NCBI RefSeq assembly: GCF_009664835.1 | Contig: NZ_CP045929.1 | Location: 2,790,001 to 2,854,000, forward strand | Source of the DNA: Allosaccharopolyspora coralli | GTDB taxonomy: Bacteria; Actinomycetota; Actinomycetes; Mycobacteriales; Pseudonocardiaceae | Length of the DNA: 64,000 bases | Direction: 5' to 3' | Part shown: positions 57,725-64,000 of the stretch, piece by piece | Position numbering within the stretch: the stretch's first letter is position 1 | How the letters are laid out: the number at the start of each line of letters is the position of its first letter | Program-made: the position numbers and the translations under genes | Notes under the pieces: generated by a model | Databases searched by the model: none | What the model saw: the letters and a program-made list of their open reading frames with translations, nothing else | Told to the model about the DNA's origin: nothing

Positions 57725-59125
57725 TCAGCTCAAGTACTGGCAGGTACTGCGCTGCAGGTAGCGCCCGTGTCCCTTGCGTCCGACGTACTCCCCCGAGTCG
57801 ATCACGACCTGGCCGCGGGAGAGCACCGTGCGCGCCGACCCGGTCACCCGGCGGCCCTCGTAGGCGTTGTAATCCACGTTCATGTGGTGTGTCTCGGCCG
57901 ACAGGACGTGTTCGGCGGCCGGGTCGTAGACGACGATGTCGGCATCGGCGCCGGGTACGATCGCACCCTTACGTGGGTGCACACCGAACATCTTCGCCGG
58001 AGTCGTGCTGGCGAGTTCGACCCAGCGCCTACGCGAGATCCGGCCGTCGACGACGGCCTGGTGCAGCAGGTCGAGACGGTTCTCGACACCGGGGATTCCG
58101 TTGGGAATCTTGGAGAAGTCGCCGGTACCGAGTTCTTTCTGCTGCGCGAAGCAGAACGGGCAGTGATCGGTGGAGACCACGGACAGGTCGTTGGTGCGCA
58201 GCGCCCGCCACAGCGACTCCTGGTGCTCAGCAGGACGCAGCGGGCTGGAGCACACGTACTTCGCCCCTTCGAACCCGGGGCGTGCCAGGTCGTCGACGGT
58301 GAGGAACAAGTACTGCGGGCAGGTCTCGGCGAACACCGGAGTCCCGACGTCCCGCGCTGCGGTGATCTCGGCGACCGCGTCGGTCGACGAGACGTGCACG
58401 ACGTAGAGCGGAACATCGGCCACTCTGGACAGTTGAATCGCCCGATGGGTCGCCTCGGCCTCCAGAAGCGGGTGCCGGACCTGGCCGTGATACTTCGGGT
58501 CGGTGTGCCCGGCGGCGAGGGCCTGCTTGACGAGCACGTCGATGGCGATGCCGTTCTCGGCGTGCATCATCGTCAACGCGCCGTTGCCCGCGGCCTGCTG
58601 CATCGCTTCGAGGATCTGACCGTCGTCGCTGTAGAACACGCCCGGGTAGGCCATGAACATCTTGAAACTGGTGACGCCTTCACCGACCAGCGTGTCCATC
58701 TCCTTGAGGGTCTGCTCGCCGATGTCGGAGAGGACCATGTGGAACCCGTAGTCGACAGCACATTCACCCTCCGCCTCGGCGTGCCACGCGTCCAGCCCTT
58801 CCCGCAGCGCACGACCCCGCGACTGAATCGCGAAGTCGACGATCGTCGTCGTACCGCCCCAGGCCGCCGCCCGGGTGCCGGTTTCGAACGTGTCGGAGGC
58901 ATAGGTCCCGCCGAACGGCATCTGCATGTGGGTGTGGCCGTCGACCCCGCCCGGCACCACGTACATCCCGCTCGCGTCGAGCACCCGGTCCACGCCGGCC
59001 ACCCATTGCTCGCTGGTCTCCGGGCCGGCGAGGGCGGCGATCCGCTCACCCTCGACGAGGACGTCCGCGAGGATCTCTTCGGTGGCGGTGACCACGAGTC
59101 CACCGCGGATGAGTGTGCGGCTCAT
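57725..59125 (-). CDS. hydA: Dihydropyrimidinase / D-hydantoinase
   Basis: A 466-residue amidohydrolase. Zinc ligands are in VDGHTHMQMPFGG, the carbamylated lysine in VTSFKMFMAYPG, and further ligands in MMHAENG and YVVHVSST with the Asp in STDHCPFCF. It opens dihydrouracil or hydantoin rings to N-carbamoyl amino acids. It starts 3 bases after the aminotransferase gene ends and precedes the LLM gene. Confidence 0.93.
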   Translation of the reverse strand: MSRTLIRGGLVVTATEEILADVLVEGERIAALAGPETSEQWVAGVDRVLDASGMYVVPGGVDGHTHMQMPFGGTYASDTFETGTRAAAWGGTTTIVDFAIQSRGRALREGLDAWHAEAEGECAVDYGFHMVLSDIGEQTLKEMDTLVGEGVTSFKMFMAYPGVFYSDDGQILEAMQQAAGNGALTMMHAENGIAIDVLVKQALAAGHTDPKYHGQVRHPLLEAEATHRAIQLSRVADVPLYVVHVSSTDAVAEITAARDVGTPVFAETCPQYLFLTVDDLARPGFEGAKYVCSSPLRPAEHQESLWRALRTNDLSVVSTDHCPFCFAQQKELGTGDFSKIPNGIPGVENRLDLLHQAVVDGRISRRRWVELASTTPAKMFGVHPRKGAIVPGADADIVVYDPAAEHVLSAETHHMNVDYNAYEGRRVTGSARTVLSRGQVVIDSGEYVGRKGHGRYLQRSTCQYLS

Positions 59126-59128
59126 ACG

Positions 59129-60439
59129 TCACTTCCCTTCCCGCAGTGCGGCGAGCAGGATTTCGGCCCCACTGCGCGCCTCGTCCTCGGTGAGGCTCAA
59201 CGGGGGTGCGATGCGCAGGACGTTGCCGTGCAGCCCTCCCTTGCCGACGAGCAGACCGCGCCGACGTGTCGATTCCAGGATCGTCGTGGCCAGAACGGGG
59301 TCGGGTGTGCCGGTGCGGGCGTCACCGAGTTCGACGCCGATCATGAGCCCTTTGCCCCGGATGTCGACCACTTCCGGGATCGCTTCGCACCCGTCCTCCA
59401 ACAGTGCGCGCAGCCGCCGCCCGACGCGCAGAGCGTTGCCCTGCAAGTCGTGCGCGAGCAGGTGTTCCAGGTTCGCCAGCGCCCCGGCCGTGGTCACGGG
59501 ACTGCCGCCGAACGTGGAGATCGAACTCGCCTGCAGGCTGTTCATCACCTCGGCGGAGGCGACCACGCCACCGATGGACAGGCCGTTGCCCAACCCCTTG
59601 GCGAAGGTGAGCATGTCCGGCGGCCCGTGCTGCGCGTGCGCCTGCCAGCCCCAGAAGTGCTCGCCGGTCCGCCCCCAGCCGGTCTGCACCTCGTCGCTGA
59701 TCCAGAGAATCCCGTGTTCGTCGAGCACTTCCCGGAAACGACCGAGCAACCCGTCGGGCGGCACGGCGAACCCGCCGACGCCCTGGATCGGCTCGGCGAT
59801 CAGGCACGCGACCGTGCCGTGAGCCTGGTCGAGCACGTCCCGGAGGTCCTCGACGCAGGCGTCGGCGAGTTCACGATCGCCGAGGTTCGCCCACGTTCCG
59901 CCCGGACGGCGGCTGCCGTGCACGTACAAGGTCTGGACCGGGGACAGGCTCGTCGCGGACCAGCCTCGATTGCCGGTGACGGCCATCGAGGCGAAGGAGC
60001 GGCCGTGGTAGCTGTTGCGCAGCGCGAGGATCTGGTTGGAGCCCCGATAGCACGTCGCGAGCAGCATCGCCGTGTCGTTGGCTTCGGTTCCGCTGCTCGT
60101 GAAGAACACTCTCGGGTCGTCGATGCCGGAGAGTTCGGCGACCCGCTCGGCGAGTTCGATCATCGGCCGGTTCAGGTACAGCGTCGAGGTGTGCAGGATC
60201 TTCGCGGCCTGGTCGCTGACCGCGGCCGTCACCGACGGCAGCGCGTGCTCGGTCATGGTGGTGAGGATCCCGCCGAAGAAGTCGAGATAGCGGTTGCCCT
60301 CGGCGTCCCAGACGTGCCTGCCTTCGCCGCGGTCGATGTCGATCGGTTCGCCGTAGAACGTGCCCATCCACTGCGGCATCACCGCGTTGCGACGTTTGGC
60401 GAGGTCGGCGTGCGTTCCGTGGGCTGGTGTGTGCTGCAA
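59129..60439 (-). CDS. Class III aminotransferase (beta-alanine/AGXT2-like)
   Basis: A 436-residue PLP enzyme. The Schiff-base lysine is in LTFAKGLGNGLSIGG, with ISDEVQTGWGRTG, SGTEANDTAMLLA and NSYHGRSF. Placed between N-carbamoyl-beta-alanine amidohydrolase and dihydropyrimidinase, it probably transaminates beta-alanine or beta-aminoisobutyrate. The start is TTG with GAGAGGACC 5 bases upstream. Confidence 0.9.
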   Translation of the reverse strand: MQHTPAHGTHADLAKRRNAVMPQWMGTFYGEPIDIDRGEGRHVWDAEGNRYLDFFGGILTTMTEHALPSVTAAVSDQAAKILHTSTLYLNRPMIELAERVAELSGIDDPRVFFTSSGTEANDTAMLLATCYRGSNQILALRNSYHGRSFASMAVTGNRGWSATSLSPVQTLYVHGSRRPGGTWANLGDRELADACVEDLRDVLDQAHGTVACLIAEPIQGVGGFAVPPDGLLGRFREVLDEHGILWISDEVQTGWGRTGEHFWGWQAHAQHGPPDMLTFAKGLGNGLSIGGVVASAEVMNSLQASSISTFGGSPVTTAGALANLEHLLAHDLQGNALRVGRRLRALLEDGCEAIPEVVDIRGKGLMIGVELGDARTGTPDPVLATTILESTRRRGLLVGKGGLHGNVLRIAPPLSLTEDEARSGAEILLAALREGK

Positions 60440-60482
60440 TTCCGGTCCTCTCCACAGGGTGTGCGAGTCACGCCGTCACCGG

Positions 60483-61325
60483 TCAGGGGTCGGTGAGCAC
60501 GGAGTACGCGTCCGGGCGCCGGTCCCGGTAGAACGCCCACTGGGTACGGACCGAGTCGACGAGTCCGAGGTCGAGGTCGCGGACGAGCAGTTCTTCCTCG
60601 TGAGCACTGGCAGGCGCACCGACGAACTTGCCGCGCGGGTCGACGAAGTAGCTCGTGCCGTAGAAGTCGTTGTCGCCGTATTCCTCGACGCCGATCCGGT
60701 TGATGGCCGCCACGAAGTACTCGTTGGCCACCGCCGCCGCGGGCTGTTCGAGCTCCCAGAGGTGCGACGAGAGCCCGCGACTCGTGGCGGACGGGTTGTA
60801 GACCAGCTGCGCGCCCGCGAGCCCGAGCGCCCGCCAGCCCTCCGGAAAGTGCCGGTCGTAGCAGATGTAGACGCCCACGCGTCCGACGGCGGTGTCGAAC
60901 ACCGGCCACCCCAGGTTGCCGGGACGGAAGTAGAACTTCTCCCAGAAGCCGGGCAGGTGCGGCAGGTGGTGCTTGCGGTACTTGCCGAGGTAGCGACCAT
61001 CGGCGTCGATCACGGCCGCGGTGTTGTAGTAGAAGCCGGGGCCGTCGACCTCGAAGACGGGCAACACGATCACGATGCCGAGTTCGCCTGCCAGAGCGCA
61101 CATGCGCCGCGTGGTGGGGCCGCCCGGGACAGGCTCGGCCCACCGCTGGTGCTCGTCGTCCTGCACCTGACAGAAGTACGGCGCGTTGAAGACCTCCTGG
61201 AACCCGATGATCCGGGCACCCTGTTCTCGTGCGGTACGCGCGTACTGTTCGTGCGTCTCGACCATCGACGCGCTGTCACCGGTCCATTTGGCCTGGACCA
61301 GGGCGGCTCGAACCACCGCGGACAT
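60483..61325 (-). CDS. Beta-ureidopropionase / N-carbamoyl amino acid amidohydrolase
   Basis: A 280-residue nitrilase-superfamily protein with the Glu-Lys-Cys triad in GFQEVFNAPYF, YRKHHLPHLPGFWEKFYF and YICYDRHFPE. It hydrolyses N-carbamoyl-beta-alanine to beta-alanine, CO2 and ammonia. It is first gene of the operon. ATG 61325 was chosen over an upstream start because the family begins at this position (VVRAALVQAKWTG). Confidence 0.92.
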   Translation of the reverse strand: MSAVVRAALVQAKWTGDSASMVETHEQYARTAREQGARIIGFQEVFNAPYFCQVQDDEHQRWAEPVPGGPTTRRMCALAGELGIVIVLPVFEVDGPGFYYNTAAVIDADGRYLGKYRKHHLPHLPGFWEKFYFRPGNLGWPVFDTAVGRVGVYICYDRHFPEGWRALGLAGAQLVYNPSATSRGLSSHLWELEQPAAAVANEYFVAAINRIGVEEYGDNDFYGTSYFVDPRGKFVGAPASAHEEELLVRDLDLGLVDSVRTQWAFYRDRRPDAYSVLTDP

Positions 61326-61437
61326 GGGCACCGCACCCCCTCGTCGGAGTCCGGCAGGTCGGCTCGAGCCGGACATCATCCGAACATATGAGCCAGACCA
61401 CACAGGTGCAACGGCGCTGCCCGGGTGGCTCCGCCGA

Positions 61438-61836
61438 TCACTCGTCCGGCGGGTGAGCGCCGTACTCGTGGCGCCGGGCGGCCCAGCGGGTGTAGCGGCG
61501 CGCGTCGCGGAAGACCGCACGCGTCTCCCGCGCCATCCCGACCGGGTAGCCGTGCTTGAGGACGCGGTGCTCGGCCGTGTGCTCGACGTAACCGAAGGCG
61601 TAGAACACGCCCACGAACAGGCCCATCCCGAGGCACCCGAGGCGGATCTCGAGCGGGCCCGGTAGCAGCATCACGACCACGCAGAAGGGGAACAGCTGGA
61701 CGAGTGTGCGCGCGAGGTGCCGCAACAGCCACGTCCGGCACGTGACGTCGTACAGCACCCATTCGGCGTAGCGATCCGGCAACTTGCCGCCGTAGGCGTA
61801 CCAGATCCACTGCACCGGGTTCGGCCGCGCCTCCAC
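61438..61836 (-). CDS. Small DUF5313-type membrane protein
   Basis: A 132-residue protein. The N-terminus NPVQWIWYAYGGKLPDRYAEWVLYDVTCRTW is followed by two hydrophobic segments (LVQLFPFCVVVMLLPG and LGCLGMGLFVGVFYAFGY) and a basic tail. This matches the actinobacterial DUF5313 pattern as I remember it. Function unknown. GTG start; monocistronic. Confidence 0.7.
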   Translation of the reverse strand: MEARPNPVQWIWYAYGGKLPDRYAEWVLYDVTCRTWLLRHLARTLVQLFPFCVVVMLLPGPLEIRLGCLGMGLFVGVFYAFGYVEHTAEHRVLKHGYPVGMARETRAVFRDARRYTRWAARRHEYGAHPPDE

Positions 61837-61856
61837 GTCCCCATCCTAAACCGCAC

Positions 61857-61900
61857 GCGTGAGCCTTTTTGGTGGCTATAGCGACTACAAAGGCTCACGC
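61857..61900. terminator. Hairpin of the pxpA-downstream type, second copy
   Basis: GCGTGAGCCTTT (61857-61868) pairs perfectly with AAAGGCTCACGC (61889-61900); the loop begins GGTGGCTATAG as in the first copy. It lies 20 bases upstream of a minus-strand start and 275 bases before lanKC, so it may protect these genes from read-through rather than end them. Confidence 0.65.
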
Positions 61901-62176
61901 CCGCTGCGCTGCTGCTCACACGAATGTGTGGACGTCGGCGGGCTCCGCACCCGACCGGTCCTGTCCGCATCGTCGCTGCCAGTGGCGTTCCTACCGGATC
62001 GTCACCCCGGCCTCGCCGACACCCCGACGGCGGCCGCACTAAGCAGACATTAAGACCACCCGAATCCCGCGCTCCTAGTGTTCGAAGCCGCTCACCCCCC
62101 GAGTGGGCACCCGCACTGCAACGGGGAGCGACACCCCGCACAGACGGACCACCGCGCGAGGACGTCAGGAGACCTG
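61901..62176. other. Leader region of the lanthipeptide synthetase gene
   Basis: 276 bases without a convincing gene. A short GTG frame of about 38 codons here lacks a ribosome site and a lanthipeptide leader motif. A CTCCTAGTGTT segment near 62070 may be part of a promoter. AGGAGAC at 62167-62173 serves the next gene. Confidence 0.4.
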
Positions 62177-64000
62177 ATGGGCGAGGTACCCAGCGACTGT
62201 CCCGGCCCCGACACGGAACGCTGCACCGGCGACGCCCCGAAGGCGCCCGTTCGGCCGTTCGACGCCGAGTTCCACTTCAGTGTCGTGAACTCCGGGAACG
62301 CCACCGCCACCGACGACTCCGTCCTCAGCGACAGTCTCGAGGCAGCACTCCGCACCACGAGCACTCGCGAGCGGTGGACGGTGACCAACGGCGGGCCGTG
62401 GTGCGCGGCCACGCCGGAAGAGGGTGTGCGCCGCACGCAAGGGTGGAAGCTGCACGTGTCTGCGACGCCCGTGTCGGCTCCCGACGTTCTCGACCGCGCG
62501 CTCCCGGTGCTGCTGGAAGCCCATTCGCCGTTCAAGTTCACCGCGAGCCGGAACCACCTCGCGATGCTCAACGACCGGCACACCTCGCGCGGTCATTCCG
62601 GCAAGTTCCTCACCGTCTACCCGGACAGCGACCAGGAGGCGGTTGAGCTCGCGGAACGGCTCCACGAGGCCACCGACGGCCTCGCGGGACCGCGAGTGCT
62701 CTCCGATCGCCCGTACCGGCCCGAAAGCCTGGTGCACTACCGCTACGGGGCGTTCGTCGAGCAGCGGCGGTTGTCCCACGACGGGTTCTACGCCTGGGTC
62801 ATCGAGGACCCGGAAGGAAACCCCGTCGAGGACAAGCGGGTCGGGCAGTACGTTCCGCCGGACTGGGTCACGTGTCCGTTCCCGAACCCGCCGGCCGCGA
62901 AGTCCGGCGACCAGCCTCGCCCGCACAGCAACGGTGTGCTGATCGGCGACCGGTTCCTCGCCAAGGAAGCCATCCGGCACACCAACAGAGGCGGTGTCTA
63001 CCGCGCGACCGATACCGAGACCGGTGAGAAGGTGATCGTCAAGGAGGCCCGGCCGCACGTGGGCACCGACCGGACCGGATGCGACGAACGCGACCGACTC
63101 CGGACCGAAGCGCGTGCCCTCGAACATCTCGCCCCGTCGGGACTGTCCCCACGGGTGATCTCGTTGTTCGAACAGGCCACACACGTGTTCCTCGCCGAGG
63201 AACACATTCCCGGCACACCGATGCGGAACTGGGTGGAAGAACGGATCCGCTCGAACGGATGGCGGCAGGCGATCCCGGACACCGAGCCGATGGCTCGTCG
63301 CGTGGTGAGCCTGTTGCGCGGAGTCCACGACGCCGGAATGGTCGTGCGGGACTTCACGCCGAACAACATCATGGTGCTGCCGGACGGCGAACTCCGGCTG
63401 ATCGACCTCGAACTGGCGGTTCCGGTCGCGGACAGCGAAGTGCCCGGCCACGTGGGCACACCGGGGTTCAGTGCGCCCGAGCAACTGCGCGGCGCGGCAC
63501 CGGACCCGCGTGCCGACTTCTTCAGTCTCGGCGCGACCCTGTGCTTCCTCGCGATCGGCGATGCTCCGGTGCTGGTCGAGGATTCCGGCCCAGGGCAACG
63601 ATCCCCGCACGAGGCCCTGACCGAGTGGCTGACCGCGCGGTGGCACGGCACCGGCCTCCCCGACGCGCACCGCACCCTCGTTCTCGACCTCATGCGGCCC
63701 GAACCTGCGGACCGGCCCACAGCGGTGGACGCGGCCACGGTTCTTCGCGAGCCACGTTCCACGGCTTCACCGAGATCGCCGCACAGGCTCGCGGCCGAGA
63801 ACGCCGAGCACGCGATCGACGGTCTCGCCGAGCACCTGCTCGCCACCATGCAACCGGACGCGGATCGGCTCTGGCCCGTTTCGTGCGCCCATGGCTCACC
63901 CGATCCGTGCAGTGTGCAGCACGGGGCGGCGGGTGTCCTCGGTGTGCTGACCCGGTGCCGCGCGCTGGGAGTCGCCGATACCGCGCGACTCGACCACGCG
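62177..64000 (+). CDS. Class III lanthipeptide synthetase LanKC-like (3' end outside window)
   Basis: The frame is open to the last base, 608 codons visible. The N-terminal third matches the phosphothreonine/serine lyase part of class III synthetases, with GKFLTVYPDSDQEAVELAER and ILSDR-like VLSDRPYRPESLVHYRYGAF. A kinase domain follows: VIVKEARPHVG, MVVRDFTPNNIMVL, LIDLELAVP in place of DFG and GTPGFSAPEQLRG. Near the end VSCAHGSPDPCSVQHGAAGVLGVL looks like the start of the LanC-type cyclase domain. ATG with AGGAGAC 4 bases upstream. No precursor peptide gene is visible; it may lie beyond the window. Confidence 0.85.
   Translation, partial: MGEVPSDCPGPDTERCTGDAPKAPVRPFDAEFHFSVVNSGNATATDDSVLSDSLEAALRTTSTRERWTVTNGGPWCAATPEEGVRRTQGWKLHVSATPVSAPDVLDRALPVLLEAHSPFKFTASRNHLAMLNDRHTSRGHSGKFLTVYPDSDQEAVELAERLHEATDGLAGPRVLSDRPYRPESLVHYRYGAFVEQRRLSHDGFYAWVIEDPEGNPVEDKRVGQYVPPDWVTCPFPNPPAAKSGDQPRPHSNGVLIGDRFLAKEAIRHTNRGGVYRATDTETGEKVIVKEARPHVGTDRTGCDERDRLRTEARALEHLAPSGLSPRVISLFEQATHVFLAEEHIPGTPMRNWVEERIRSNGWRQAIPDTEPMARRVVSLLRGVHDAGMVVRDFTPNNIMVLPDGELRLIDLELAVPVADSEVPGHVGTPGFSAPEQLRGAAPDPRADFFSLGATLCFLAIGDAPVLVEDSGPGQRSPHEALTEWLTARWHGTGLPDAHRTLVLDLMRPEPADRPTAVDAATVLREPRSTASPRSPHRLAAENAEHAIDGLAEHLLATMQPDADRLWPVSCAHGSPDPCSVQHGAAGVLGVLTRCRALGVADTARLDHA

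Noticed and set aside
57566-60496. 976-codon open frame on the plus strand
   Set aside because: It is antisense to dihydropyrimidinase and aminotransferase, whose catalytic motifs are intact on the minus strand. The frame is a by-product of high GC.
61924-62042. Short frames before lanKC as lanthipeptide precursor
   Set aside because: No ribosome site, an Arg/Pro-rich composition and no leader motif, so there is no support as a precursor peptide.

Overview
The window is high-GC actinobacterial DNA with no rRNA or tRNA genes seen. GTG/TTG starts are frequent, stop/start overlaps of the ATGA type are common, and several genes belong to F420-dependent families. Gene content and the combination of KstR-type steroid genes with a class III lanthipeptide synthetase suggest a Pseudonocardiaceae-like actinomycete (Amycolatopsis / Saccharopolyspora / Saccharomonospora relatives). 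The genus cannot be fixed from sequence alone.

Bases 1 to about 46,000 are a compact sterol/steroid catabolic island. Most genes can be matched to the Mycobacterium tuberculosis cholesterol regulon. Side-chain genes are fadE26 (3' end), fadE27, fadD17, fadD19, echA19, a DUF35 protein with ltp4 and ltp3, cyp125, fadA5, chsH1/chsH2/ltp2 with fadE28/fadE29, fadE34 and an Rv3538-type hydratase. Ring A/B genes are kstD, a second KstD-like flavoprotein, kshA, kshB, hsaA, hsaB, hsaC and hsaD. The hsaE/hsaG/hsaF genes degrade the C5 fragment left by HsaD. Ring C/D (HIP) genes are fadD3, ipdC and fadA6. The TetR repressor gene kstR is present, and I found eleven KstR-type 14-bp boxes (core AACnnGTT) in nearly all divergent promoter regions, plus one KstR2-like box before fadA6. 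Not seen in the window: ipdAB, ipdF, echA20, hsd4A, 3beta-HSD, mce4 and kstR2.

Between fadE34 and kstR lies a four-gene cassette of two methyltransferases, an alpha/alpha-toroid ('prenyltransferase-like') protein and a GT4 glycosyltransferase, with a KstR box at each outer edge. Its role is unknown.

Bases 46,000 to 54,500 are a mixed region: a UvrA2/DrrC-like ABC protein, an intact IS5-family element with a 3-bp target duplication, a GT39-type membrane glycosyltransferase, a hotdog dehydratase, pxpA, a methyltransferase and a 44-residue membrane protein gene with its own terminator. Bases 54,475 to 61,325 form a minus-strand pyrimidine/hydantoin catabolic operon: N-carbamoyl amidohydrolase, aminotransferase, dihydropyrimidinase, an F420-type LLM enzyme, an NmrA-like protein and a uracil/xanthine permease. 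The window ends inside a class III lanthipeptide synthetase gene.

The intergenic spaces are unusual. One dispersed family of about 175-220 bp with terminal inverted repeats (family A) has four copies and a fragment, and its CTGAG ends supply stop codons of neighbouring genes. A second structured family (family B) has three good and two decayed copies. Two further hairpin types are each used twice.
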